Assembly (NCBI GenBank): GCA_002297965.1
Contig: DBLF01000119.1
Location: forward strand, 1-40,952
DNA length: 40,952 bases
DNA from: Candidatus Segatella papionis
Lineage (GTDB): Bacteria > Bacteroidota > Bacteroidia > Bacteroidales > Bacteroidaceae
Direction of reading: 5' to 3'
Position 1 is the first letter of the stretch, and each line of letters starts with the position of its first letter. Below are positions 26,186 through 34,705 of this stretch, one piece after another. The translations under genes were made by a program, and so were the position numbers. The notes beneath the pieces were generated by a model that worked only from the letters and a program-made list of their open reading frames with translations, did no database searches and had not been told where the DNA came from.

Positions 26186-26284
26186 GAGTACAGAAACGAC
26201 GAGACAGAGTACAGAAAGAATCTGAAACAGAGTACAGAAACAACAAAACAGAGTACAGAAAGAAACTGAAACAGAGTACAGAAA
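26186..26284 (+). repeat. five GAGTACAGAAA repeats in a 5' leader
   Basis: Exact 11-bp copies begin at 26186, 26207, 26230, 26251 and 26274, with spacings alternating 21, 23, 21, 23 nt. The larger unit is therefore about 44 bp. They fill the gap between the -7 element and the ATP-grasp start. The rest of the 331-nt intergenic stretch (25983-26313) holds the cvfB terminator and AT-rich sequence with nothing else recognisable. Confidence 0.9.
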
Positions 26285-26313
26285 CAACAAAGATAAGAAA
26301 GGAAAAGAAGAGT

Positions 26314-27546
26314 ATGAATTTTGTATTTATTTCTCCCAACTTCCCACACACTTATTGGGAATTTTGCAAACGCTTGAAGCAGAACGGCATCACCGTGCTG
26401 GGCATCGCCGATGCCCCCTACGACGAACTGACTCCGCAGCTCAAGGAGGCACTCACTGAATATTATAAGGTTGACTCCCTGGAAGACTACGACCAGGTGT
26501 ATCGTGCCTTCGCCTTCCTCACCTTCAAATACGGTCGCATCGACTGGGTGGAGTCTAACAATGAGTACTGGCTCCAGCAGGACGCACGGCTCCGCACCGA
26601 CTTCCATATCACCACAGGCATTGATGCCGAGCACGTGGAGCGCATCAAGGAGAAATCGCAGATGAACGACTATTATGCCAAGGGAGGCATCCCTACAGCT
26701 CGCCAGCAGAAGGCCGACGAGGGACTCGATGCAGCCATCGCCTTCGCACAGAAGACGGGGTATCCGCTCATCGCCAAACCTAACGTGGGCGTGGGTGCCA
26801 GCGATACTCACAAGATACACGACGAGAATGAACTGAGAGGTTTCTTCGCAGAGAAATCATATTCTGAATACGATGCCGTCTCCCAATCGGAGAGACCAGC
26901 CTACGCCAACTACGTGATAGAGGAATTCATCACGGGCGAAATCTGTTCTTACGATGCCATCATCAGCCGTGACTCCCATCCGCTCTTCGAGTCGATGACC
27001 GTCTGGCCGCCATCCATCATGGACATCGTCAACAAGAAACTCGACCTCTCTTACTATGTCGATAAGACCATGCCCGATAGTCTCCGAGAATTGGGTCGCC
27101 GCACGGTGAAGACCTTCGGTGTGAGCAACCGCTTCGTCCACCTGGAATTCTTCCGACTGGACCGAGACCGCGAGGGACTGGGCAAGAAAGGCGACTTCGT
27201 GGCACTGGAGGTAAATATGCGACCAGCAGGAGGCTATACCCCGGACATGATCAACTTCGCCCACTCCACAGATGTCTATAAGATTTGGGCGGACATGGTG
27301 GCGTATGGCGAGAGTCACACCCTTATCGGCGAACAGTACTATTGTGCCTTCGCCAGCCGCAGAGACATCTACCAGTATGTGCATACCCACGAGGAAATTC
27401 TGGAGAAGTACGGACAGCAGATGGTAATGTGCGAACGCATGCCCGAGCTATTCAAGGATGCCATGGGGCAGCAGATGTACACCGTAAGGCTCGACACCTA
27501 CGAGCAAGTGGAAGAGTTCGTCAACTTCGTCCACGATAAAAAGTGA
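26314..27546 (+). CDS. ATP-grasp ligase family protein
   Basis: This 410-residue protein is of the carbamoyl-phosphate-synthase-like ATP-grasp fold. It has an N-terminal Rossmann-like domain (FVFISPNFPHTYWEF, about residues 3-17), the nucleotide-binding loop GYPLIAKPNVGVGASDTH (about 149-166), YVIEEFITGEICSYDAI (about 199-215) and the Mg-ligand motif ALEVNMRPAGGYTPDM (about 297-312). ATP-grasp enzymes join a carboxylate to an amine or thiol through an acyl-phosphate; the substrate here is unknown. An esterase gene follows after about 60 nt; the two may work as a pair, for example making and processing an amide or peptide-like metabolite. That link is inference from proximity. AAAGGAAAAG ahead of ATG 26314 serves as ribosome site. 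Confidence 0.82.
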   Translation: MNFVFISPNFPHTYWEFCKRLKQNGITVLGIADAPYDELTPQLKEALTEYYKVDSLEDYDQVYRAFAFLTFKYGRIDWVESNNEYWLQQDARLRTDFHITTGIDAEHVERIKEKSQMNDYYAKGGIPTARQQKADEGLDAAIAFAQKTGYPLIAKPNVGVGASDTHKIHDENELRGFFAEKSYSEYDAVSQSERPAYANYVIEEFITGEICSYDAIISRDSHPLFESMTVWPPSIMDIVNKKLDLSYYVDKTMPDSLRELGRRTVKTFGVSNRFVHLEFFRLDRDREGLGKKGDFVALEVNMRPAGGYTPDMINFAHSTDVYKIWADMVAYGESHTLIGEQYYCAFASRRDIYQYVHTHEEILEKYGQQMVMCERMPELFKDAMGQQMYTVRLDTYEQVEEFVNFVHDKK

Positions 27547-27608
27547 AGAACGAAGAAGTGAAGAATCCCTTAACATCTAACACTTAACATTTAACATTGA
27601 AAAAAAGG

Positions 27609-28364
27609 ATGGAAACAAGATACGAAAAGAAATATAGCCCAGCCTTGGGGCGCGATATGGAATACAAGGTATATGGCAGCAAGGGCAAGGGCGTACTGGT
27701 ATTCCCATCACAGGATGGCAGATTCTACGACTACCAGGACTTCGACATGGTGGCATCGCTCTCCCAGTATATCGACGCGGGCAGAATCCACCTCATCTGT
27801 GTGGATAGCATCGACCGTGAGACTTGGTCGGCGATGGGTGGCGACGAGCATCAGCGCATCGCCCTCCACGAGCGTTGGTTCCACTACATCGTAGATGAGT
27901 TGATACCTTCGGAGACCACTCCTGGAGAGACATTGATTGTGACAGGTTGCAGCATGGGCGGATTCCACGCCGCCAACACCTTCTTCCGTCGTCCCGACCT
28001 TTTCGACACCTTGTTGTCGTTGAGTGGCATCTATTATGCCAGCTACTTCTTCCCGAACTACCACGACCCGCTGGTCTATGACAACTCGCCATACGACTAT
28101 CTGAGCAACATGCCAGCCGACCATCCTTACCTCGACCTCTACCGCCATAAGGACATCATCCTCTGCGTGGGTCAAGGCAACTGGGAGGAGGAGCTTCTCG
28201 ACAGCACCCGCAAGATGGATGCCCTCCTCAAGGCGAAAGGCATCCCGGCATGGGTGGATTACTGGGGCTACGACGTGGCGCACGACTGGGCATGGTGGCG
28301 CAAGCAAATCGTCTATTTCATGGACAAGCTGCTCTCCTGGAACAATATCGACTACATCATCTAA
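27609..28364 (+). CDS. alpha/beta-hydrolase esterase (PF00756-like)
   Basis: This 251-residue hydrolase of the putative-esterase family (esterase D / antigen 85-like) is cytoplasmic by sequence. The nucleophile elbow is GCSMGGF (Ser at about residue 113 counted from ATG 27609). A candidate acid/His pair lies in the C-terminal third, with the His in DVAHDWAWWRKQ. The YSPALGRDMEYKVYG beginning is typical of small esterases in Bacteroidetes. A TTG at 27597 in the same frame could add four residues (KK-rich); I prefer the ATG because family members begin around there, although its ribosome site is poor. The gene follows the ATP-grasp gene and ends in a strong terminator, so the two may form one unit. 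The substrate is unknown. Confidence 0.8.
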   Translation: METRYEKKYSPALGRDMEYKVYGSKGKGVLVFPSQDGRFYDYQDFDMVASLSQYIDAGRIHLICVDSIDRETWSAMGGDEHQRIALHERWFHYIVDELIPSETTPGETLIVTGCSMGGFHAANTFFRRPDLFDTLLSLSGIYYASYFFPNYHDPLVYDNSPYDYLSNMPADHPYLDLYRHKDIILCVGQGNWEEELLDSTRKMDALLKAKGIPAWVDYWGYDVAHDWAWWRKQIVYFMDKLLSWNNIDYII

Positions 28365-28370
28365 CGAATA

Positions 28371-28431
28371 TCGCCTTGAAAGGACAAAAGCATCTCATTA
28401 TCAATGCTTTTGCCCTTTCAGGGCGACTTTT
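28371..28431 (+). terminator. intrinsic terminator after the esterase gene
   Basis: Imperfect 23-bp arms (28371-28393 and 28404-28426; TCGCCTTGAAAGG..CAAAAGCAT against ATGCTTTTG.CCTTTCAGGGCGA) close a 10-nt loop and run into CTTTTT. It is 6 nt after the stop codon. The AT-rich remainder up to 28584 shows no gene. Confidence 0.88.
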
Positions 28432-28584
28432 TCGTTGGGGGTGCAAAGAAAACCAATTATATGATAAAATGCTTTACCATACAGATTCTTGATATATAAT
28501 GAATTCGTGCGACAAAGATAATGCAAAAATCTGAGAAAACAATGATTTTTATCTAGAAAACTCTTACTTTTGAATCTTTTTTAT

Positions 28585-28592
28585 TACTTTTG
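28585..28592 (+). promoter_or_regulatory. -7 element for recD2
   Basis: TACTTTTG matches TAnnTTTG. An identical TACTTTTG lies 20 nt upstream at 28565-28572. If transcription starts near 28598, the GTG at 28595 cannot be the start codon, which supports ATG 28658. Confidence 0.6.
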
Positions 28593-28657
28593 TAGTGGAA
28601 ATAAGGTTGGAAGTTAAATCGGCCTTTATCAATGACATCGCTAAACTTGCCAAAAAC

Positions 28658-30952
28658 ATGGAGAAAATACGTTGCGTCGTCGAGCGCATTACCTATCAGA
28701 ACGAGGAGAACGGATGGTCTGTTCTCAGAGTGAGCGTCAAGGGTTACAAGGATCTAGTGACCCTTGTGGGCAACTTCTGCGACATCAAGGTGGGTGCCAC
28801 CCTGATGGTGGAGGGCGAATGGCGTGTGGACCCCAAGTTTGGCAAACAAATCAAGGCGGAGTCGTGGACCGAGGAGATGCCTTCCTCCATCGTAGGCATC
28901 GAAAAATACCTGGGCAGCGGCCTCATCAAGGGCATCGGACCTGTCTATGCCAAGAAAATCGTGGCAAAGTTTGGCGAGGAGACACTGCAAGTAATCGAGG
29001 AGGACATACAGAGACTCGGAGAAGTAGATGGAATCGGCAAAAAGCGCATCGACCTCATCGCCAAGTCGTGGGAAAAACAGAAGGACATCAAGGACATCAT
29101 GATTTTCCTGCAAGGCAATGGAGTAAGCAGCGCATACGCTACCAAGATTTACAAGACCTACGGCAAGGAATCCATACAGAAAGTGCAGGAGAATCCTTAT
29201 CGCTTGGCTGATGACATCTGGGGTATCGGATTCAAGACCGCCGACTCCATCGCCAAGAACATGGGATATGCCGACAACGACATACGCCGATGCAAGAGTG
29301 GCATCATCTATTCGCTTAACCAACTAGCCAACGAGGGACACGTCTTCGCCCTCAGGGAACAACTCATCAAGGATACCAACGAGAGATTGGGACTGAGCCA
29401 AGCCCCTGCCACCACTTCAGAACAGAAGGCTATACCTGGGGTACTGCTTGAACAAATGGTAGCTGAGCCTGCCCCTCAGATGCGACCGCCAGTGGAACAA
29501 GCCTTGGAGGAGATGATTTCGTCCGATGACCTCAAGGTGGAAAGAACAATTCCGTCGAAAGATTCAATGGAAGCAATTTCGTCGAAAGACTCGATGGAAG
29601 AGGAGCAAAGCATCTATCTCCCACCCTTCTATTTCTCGGAAATTGGCGTTGCCAAGAAGCTTCTGGAGTTGAACGCCTCCCAAACGGGCGGCAATCTCTT
29701 CGAGAGCCAAGGCAAGGGCAAGGTCGATATGGCTGCCATCGAGAAGCAATCGGGCATTCAATATGACGAGGTGCAAAGGGCTGCCATCACCATGGCGGCA
29801 GAGAGCAAGGTGATGGTCTTGACGGGTGGACCAGGCACAGGTAAGACGACCACCACACAAGGCATCATCGCCGCATGGAAGACTGCGGGACTTAGCATTC
29901 TCCTAGCCGCCCCTACCGGAAGAGCAGCCAAACGCATGTCGGAGGCAACGGGCATGGAGGCGAAGACCATCCACCGTCTGTTGGAGTTCAACCCAGCCGA
30001 TGGTTTCAAGCACAATGAGGAGAACCCTCTGGAGGGCGATGCGCTCATCGTCGATGAGTGCTCCATGATAGACATTATATTAATGTATAACCTGCTGAAG
30101 GCGATTCCCTCGACCATGCGACTGGTCTTGGTGGGCGACATCGACCAGTTGCCGTCCGTGGGAGCTGGCAACGTGCTGCGCGACATCATCGAGAGCGGTG
30201 TCATCCCCGTGACTCGCCTCACCCGCATCTTCCGACAGGCACAGAGTTCCCGCATCGTGATGAATGCCCACGCCATCAACCGTGGTTGTTTCCCCGACAT
30301 CTCGAACGGCAAGGAGACCGATTTCTTCTTCATCCGATGCGAGGAGCCCAAGGATGCGGTGCCACAGATCGTTAACCTGGTGAAGAACCGCTTGCCGAAG
30401 GCTTACGGCAGACCCGTGAGCGATGTGCAGGTGCTCACCCCGATGCGTCGCAGCTATTGTGGAAGCGACAACCTGAACATCGAGCTGCAAAGGGCGTTGA
30501 ACCCAATGGGCATGGGCTTGATGTATGGTGGAACCACTTACCGCACAGGCGACCGAGTGATGCAGATACGCAACAACTACGACAAGGATGTGTATAATGG
30601 CGACATCGGTTGCATCATGGATGTAGACACAGAGGAAGGCGAGCTCTTGGTTTCCTTTGGAGAAAAAGAAGTAACCTACGAGAAGAGCGAACTGGACGAG
30701 CTGGTGCTTGCCTACGCCACCACCATCCATAAGAGCCAGGGGTCGGAATATCCCATCGTGGTCATCCCTGTGTTCTACAGCTTCTTCACCCTGTTGCAGC
30801 GCAACCTCATCTACACAGCCATCACAAGAGCCAAGAAGATTTGCGTGCTCATCGGGCAGGTCAAGGCATTGGGATATGCCGTGAGAAACCTCACCGTGGA
30901 ACAGCGGAACACCAAGCTGAAAGAGAGACTCAGAGGAAACCGACAAGAGTAA
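28658..30952 (+). CDS. recD2: RecD2-like DNA helicase (SF1B)
   Basis: This 764-residue helicase is of the RecD2/TraA-type superfamily 1B, a 5'-3' DNA helicase acting in repair. The N-terminus CVVERITYQNEENGWSVLRV is the family's OB-like start. Helix-hairpin-helix segments with GIGKKR and GIGFKTAD appear near residues 105-200. Walker A GGPGTGKTTTT lies at about 389-399, Walker B VDECSMID at about 465-472, and the motif TIHKSQGSEYPIVV near 688-701. I chose ATG 28658 (MEKIRCVV) since it matches usual family starts and because the promoter lies over an earlier GTG (28595). A low-complexity insertion at about 250-320 contains a doubled SKDSMEx unit and interrupts the link between the N-terminal part and the motor. 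Its 3' end faces the defence operon tail to tail. Confidence 0.9.
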   Translation: MEKIRCVVERITYQNEENGWSVLRVSVKGYKDLVTLVGNFCDIKVGATLMVEGEWRVDPKFGKQIKAESWTEEMPSSIVGIEKYLGSGLIKGIGPVYAKKIVAKFGEETLQVIEEDIQRLGEVDGIGKKRIDLIAKSWEKQKDIKDIMIFLQGNGVSSAYATKIYKTYGKESIQKVQENPYRLADDIWGIGFKTADSIAKNMGYADNDIRRCKSGIIYSLNQLANEGHVFALREQLIKDTNERLGLSQAPATTSEQKAIPGVLLEQMVAEPAPQMRPPVEQALEEMISSDDLKVERTIPSKDSMEAISSKDSMEEEQSIYLPPFYFSEIGVAKKLLELNASQTGGNLFESQGKGKVDMAAIEKQSGIQYDEVQRAAITMAAESKVMVLTGGPGTGKTTTTQGIIAAWKTAGLSILLAAPTGRAAKRMSEATGMEAKTIHRLLEFNPADGFKHNEENPLEGDALIVDECSMIDIILMYNLLKAIPSTMRLVLVGDIDQLPSVGAGNVLRDIIESGVIPVTRLTRIFRQAQSSRIVMNAHAINRGCFPDISNGKETDFFFIRCEEPKDAVPQIVNLVKNRLPKAYGRPVSDVQVLTPMRRSYCGSDNLNIELQRALNPMGMGLMYGGTTYRTGDRVMQIRNNYDKDVYNGDIGCIMDVDTEEGELLVSFGEKEVTYEKSELDELVLAYATTIHKSQGSEYPIVVIPVFYSFFTLLQRNLIYTAITRAKKICVLIGQVKALGYAVRNLTVEQRNTKLKERLRGNRQE

Positions 30953-31070
30953 TTTTTAGACCTATACGGCTGAAATCATCTATAGGATTCGAAGGGGCAT
31001 GCAAGAATGTCACTATGCAAAGGCAAAAACGTTATACATATTTTTTGTCTTAAATAAGCAGCAAGAGCAT

Positions 31071-31110
31071 AAAGATGTCGCATCAGATGAGATGCGTCAC
31101 CTTTATCTTT
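31071..31110 (-). terminator. possible hairpin at the end of the defence operon
   Basis: CGCATC (31079-31084) pairs with GATGCG (31091-31096), and flanking AAAGAT/ATCTTT extends it imperfectly. It overlaps the stop codon of the DndE-HerA gene and has no strong T run. The 130-nt gap to recD2 otherwise shows nothing. Confidence 0.3.
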
Positions 31111-32666
31111 TTATAGGTCTTGCTACCCAAGCCAAGGGCAGCTATCGTGTTGTCCTTGATAATCAACTCACCTTTCTGCAAGCCCGCTATCGCAGACTTA
31201 ATCTCTTGGAAGTCCTTGCCCGAAACACCGAAGAGATCCTTGATGATGCCATCGGCTATCGTCTGCTGCTTCATAATGAGCGGATACTGGGCGTTGGCAT
31301 AGAAGTCGAAGAACTTACTCTTGAAGCTATCCATGTTTTGCGTGGCGAGAATGATGCTCAGTCCCTTGTTGCGCCCCACCGCTATCAGGTTGCGAAGTGG
31401 CTGATTGTCAAAGTCGAGCATATAGTGAGCCTCATCAATGATGGTGAAATGGCGAATCTGCACATAATCCTCGTTCACCGCCTGCTTAGGCAACTGCTCG
31501 TAGATACTGTTGAGTTTCGAGATAATGAAATATACAATAGCCTTGGCTATCGGACCATCCTTCGGGAAAGCATTCATCTTAATGATGAAACACTCCTCCA
31601 CCAAGTTCACCTTGTCTTCCGATGCAAAGAGATGATTGCGAATCAACTGCTTCAAGACGGAAGTGATGCTATCGTCCTTGTCTGGATTCTGCATCTTCGA
31701 CTGATATTTCCTCAACATCAACTCGAAGGTGATAGGCTTTCCGTCAGTCTGCTTGTAAGCATCCACGATGGCTTCGCTCAGTCGATTGCTCATATTGGCA
31801 CTGATGCTGGTTCGCTCTATCGCACAGAGCGCACCAGCCATCTCCGTGGAATAGAGATTGATTTCTGTGATTGTCTTGCCCGAAAAATCCTTGAATGGAG
31901 AGAAAGGCAGCGGTTCCTTCACTGGGTCGAGGATGCAACTTCTATCCACATCGAAGTGAACGAGCCAGTTGGCATTTGCTGGATCGGAGAATTCGCCCTT
32001 GTAATCGAACAAGAGGAAGCAGACTGGATAAGGAGTCTCGGTGGAGAGATTGCGAAACTGCTGTATCAGCACCGCCAAGAGATTGGTCTTGCCCGAACCC
32101 GTAGTTCCTGCCACCAATATCTGTGCATTCGATACCGAACGCCCATTGATGTTGAGTTTCGCCTCCATATCCTCGGCATACTCACCTATCAAGAGTTCCA
32201 AGGCTGGGATTCCGCTGCCACCATGCCGTCTGTCGCTCGCCGTGAAGAGGAAAGCACTCAGGTTCTCGTCTTCCGAAAGATAAGCGATTCCCCGATAGAT
32301 TTCCTTCGCCACGATACGACCCACGATGCTCGCATTCTGCCAATCCACCTCACAGTCCTTGTATCTCAACTTCAACAAAGCCGAGAAGAGCGACTTCTTG
32401 TTGTCCTTCGTAAAGAAACTCGGCATAATACGTTGGGAAGTCTTCGAAAGCACAATTTCCTCCAAGCCCTCCACACTTCTTTTCTCGTTCAAGCTCAAAC
32501 TGGCTATCAAGCAGATGCGCATCACCTTGTTCAAGGTCAGCACACAGTCCTTCTCGCCCTCCACCTGTCGAGACAAGTTGAGGCGTTTCTCCAATATCTC
32601 CTTCAGCGGCAAAATGGCTTCCACCATCCCCTCCGCCTGTCGTATATTTTCTAATGCTACTTCCAT
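31083..32666 (-). CDS. DndE-like domain fused to HerA/DUF87 ATPase
   Basis: This 527-residue protein joins two parts. Residues about 25-135 resemble DndE: RLNLSRQ, an ICLIASLSL helix, then LFSALLKLRY and IVAKEIYRGIAYLSED line up with the usual IxLSxQAK, LCRWAxCLSL, IYxALLKQR and LHRGIxYL elements of DndE. The remainder is a HerA-type ATPase with Walker A VAGTTGSGKTN (about 186-196), Walker B FTIIDEAHYM (about 407-416) and the sensor ATQN (441-444). HerA proteins form hexameric DNA translocases, and DndE binds nicked DNA in the phosphorothioation machinery. I infer a DNA-tracking ring with a DNA-end or nick sensor at its entrance. It is the last gene of the operon, 28 nt after dndD. The DndE match is from memory of the family, not an alignment run. 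Confidence 0.8.
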   Translation of the reverse strand: MEVALENIRQAEGMVEAILPLKEILEKRLNLSRQVEGEKDCVLTLNKVMRICLIASLSLNEKRSVEGLEEIVLSKTSQRIMPSFFTKDNKKSLFSALLKLRYKDCEVDWQNASIVGRIVAKEIYRGIAYLSEDENLSAFLFTASDRRHGGSGIPALELLIGEYAEDMEAKLNINGRSVSNAQILVAGTTGSGKTNLLAVLIQQFRNLSTETPYPVCFLLFDYKGEFSDPANANWLVHFDVDRSCILDPVKEPLPFSPFKDFSGKTITEINLYSTEMAGALCAIERTSISANMSNRLSEAIVDAYKQTDGKPITFELMLRKYQSKMQNPDKDDSITSVLKQLIRNHLFASEDKVNLVEECFIIKMNAFPKDGPIAKAIVYFIISKLNSIYEQLPKQAVNEDYVQIRHFTIIDEAHYMLDFDNQPLRNLIAVGRNKGLSIILATQNMDSFKSKFFDFYANAQYPLIMKQQTIADGIIKDLFGVSGKDFQEIKSAIAGLQKGELIIKDNTIAALGLGSKTYKKIKVTHLI

Positions 32667-32694
32667 AAATATCCTATTCAGTAAACATTAAACA

Positions 32695-34695
32695 TTATTC
32701 ATTACACATTACTCCAAAGTATCCATCCTCCACATGCGTGCTCTGGCTCTCCACATCTCTCACCAATGTATAAGAGCGAGAGAGGAACGGCTCCAACTTC
32801 ACATAGTCCTTGTCCTTTCGGATTTCGGAAGTGGTGCAGAGCAAGATGGTTTGCTCAGCAAGCCCAGGGAAGTATTCCTCCATCAGCACGTCGCGACTTT
32901 CCTCGTCGAGTACGCCCATTACCGTGTCTATCATCACAGGTGGATTGTAGTCGCCCAAGTTGCGAAGCACCTTCAGCAATACTTGGATGAAGATTTGCTT
33001 GGAAGCCGCATTCAGTTGATTGAGCGAGATTTCGTTTCCAGCTTTGTGATAGAGACGAATCGTAAAATTCTCCATCGAGTCAGAGAGCACCACCTTGGCG
33101 ATACACCCCTTGTAGGAAATCAAGAGCTTGTTGAGTTGCTCCTTCATATCCTCCTCTATTTTCTCCTTCTTGCGCTTCAGCAAGGTGTCGGCTACATCCT
33201 CAAAGAAAGGTTTCAACTTGACCAGCATGTCATACTTCACGTCTGGCTCCTGCTGTATCTGCACATCAAACTGGTGTATCTTTCGCTCCAGTTTTTCGAT
33301 GTTCATCTGCCTTTCGTCCTTCTCCTTCTTCAAGTTTTCCAGTTCTCGGCTCGCTTCCTCGTATGCCTTGATGATTTCGGTATTGCCGCTCACCATACTA
33401 CGGCGGAGCAAGGAGATTTGGCTCAGCTGATTGTCATAGTTCTCTAATCGTTTCTCCAAGTCGTAACGGCTGTCGTTGAGGGCGATAAACTCGTTGACGG
33501 CATTGGCTCCAATGAGATTCCTCAGTGCCTCGAACTCGCTTTCGTCCAAGAAAGCATAGTCATCCTTGCGTTGCAAGGCTTCCTGCTGACTCTTCAGATA
33601 AGCCACCACATCCTCGTCCTCCACCGAGTCAGGACAAAGGCATTTTGCTTTCAAGTATCCCAGAATCTTGGTTGTCACCTCTCGCATTTGCTCCACGGAG
33701 AGCACACCCTCACGTTCCTGTTTCAAGGCTTCCTTCTGTCGGATGATGTCGTTCACCTCGTTTGTGATGCCTTGGGCGAGTTTCGGGAAGAACACATTCA
33801 GCTCCAAGGTCTCCACCACCTGTTTCAGTTGGGCATTGTATCTTTTCGAACGCTCCTGGGTCTCCCTCACACTCTCCTCCAAGTCGTGTATCTTTCGCTC
33901 CGTCTCGGCAGAATCCTTCACCCCTTCCTTGGCTGCATCATATTCCGCCTGGATGGAAACCAAGTACTTATACTTATCGTCTTGCAGTTTGGTATTCTCC
34001 TCTTGCTGCGCCACCAACAGGTTGCGTTGCTCGCATAATCCATTGTATTCCTCAGCCTCCTTCTGCGCCTCCAGTCTTCGTGCCGCCCACTCCTGTTGTA
34101 GATGTTCGGCGGCATTCTTGAGACGGAGATACTTGTTGAATCCCATCACATTCTGGATATTGTCCTTGATGATCTGGGCAAAGACATTCTCCTTCAAGAG
34201 TTCGCTCGACTGCATGGCATCGAAGAGGAAATACTTCGACAGCTCCTGCGGCAAGTTCGCCTTGATGATTTTGTTCACCTGTTGCTCGTTGTCGGCACGT
34301 TCCCGAGGAGGCGTGGCTGTGCCATACGAGAACATCGCACCATCCATATTCAGCAGCACGTTCTCCACAGGCTTATTGGCAGGGTTGAGCTTGTAGGTAC
34401 GGCGAAGCAGATACTGCTGCTTGCGTCCCAGCACCATACCCTCGAAAGAGAGTTCGAGCACGATGGTAGGTTCCACCTTGCCCAAGGCGCCATTGTTCAG
34501 CAGTTCCTGAAAATGCGCCTTGTTCTGTATCTTCAGTCCATAGAGAGCGCCACAGATAGCCTCGAACAGCGTGGTCTTACCACCGCCGTTCATACCACCT
34601 ATCAAGATGATGGGCTGTTCTGGCTTCACCGACAAATCCAAGTCGAGGCTCAGATAAGTCTTATAGTTTTTGATTCTGATTCTTCGTATTATCAT
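32695..34695 (-). CDS. dndD: DndD-type SMC-like ATPase
   Basis: This 666-residue protein is of the RecF/SMC/Rad50 class and is most like DndD. The N-terminus IRIKNYKTY and Walker A IGGMNGGGKTT (32-42) fit DndD. A central coiled coil (about 190-500) has a CLCP segment near its tip in place of a full Cys-hook. The C-terminal half shows a weak ABC signature (LNAASKQIF), then VMIDTVMGVLD (587-597) and the closing TTSEI, corresponding to the usual IIDTPLGRLD and STDTEI. In Dnd systems this ATPase works with DndC/DndE on DNA; here no DndC exists. It lies 10 nt after the small-protein gene and 28 nt before DndE-HerA. I infer an ATP-driven DNA-binding module that signals to, or loads, the other proteins. 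Confidence 0.85.
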   Translation of the reverse strand: MIIRRIRIKNYKTYLSLDLDLSVKPEQPIILIGGMNGGGKTTLFEAICGALYGLKIQNKAHFQELLNNGALGKVEPTIVLELSFEGMVLGRKQQYLLRRTYKLNPANKPVENVLLNMDGAMFSYGTATPPRERADNEQQVNKIIKANLPQELSKYFLFDAMQSSELLKENVFAQIIKDNIQNVMGFNKYLRLKNAAEHLQQEWAARRLEAQKEAEEYNGLCEQRNLLVAQQEENTKLQDDKYKYLVSIQAEYDAAKEGVKDSAETERKIHDLEESVRETQERSKRYNAQLKQVVETLELNVFFPKLAQGITNEVNDIIRQKEALKQEREGVLSVEQMREVTTKILGYLKAKCLCPDSVEDEDVVAYLKSQQEALQRKDDYAFLDESEFEALRNLIGANAVNEFIALNDSRYDLEKRLENYDNQLSQISLLRRSMVSGNTEIIKAYEEASRELENLKKEKDERQMNIEKLERKIHQFDVQIQQEPDVKYDMLVKLKPFFEDVADTLLKRKKEKIEEDMKEQLNKLLISYKGCIAKVVLSDSMENFTIRLYHKAGNEISLNQLNAASKQIFIQVLLKVLRNLGDYNPPVMIDTVMGVLDEESRDVLMEEYFPGLAEQTILLCTTSEIRKDKDYVKLEPFLSRSYTLVRDVESQSTHVEDGYFGVMCNE

Positions 34696-34705
34696 AACCT
34701 ATTCT

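Noticed and set aside
26186..26284. CRISPR array
   Set aside because: Repeats are only 11 bp with 10-12-nt gaps that are themselves similar, and no cas gene is in the window.
28513..28520. Leftward -7 element (TATCTTTG on the minus strand)
   Set aside because: No TTTG at the -33 distance, and no leftward gene; the sequence to the left is the esterase terminator.
28595..28657. GTG start of recD2 21 codons upstream
   Set aside because: It lies 3 nt after a promoter -7 element, before the expected transcript start, and the added residues do not look like the family's N-terminus.
30999..32654. A 551-codon open frame on the plus strand opposite the DndE-HerA gene
   Set aside because: Its translation has no recognisable motif and is rich in His, Leu, Gln and Arg, as expected of an antisense reading. 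The minus strand encodes a clear ATPase with all motifs.
33571..34396. Long plus-strand frames opposite dndD
   Set aside because: They are antisense shadows of a well-supported SMC-like ATPase.
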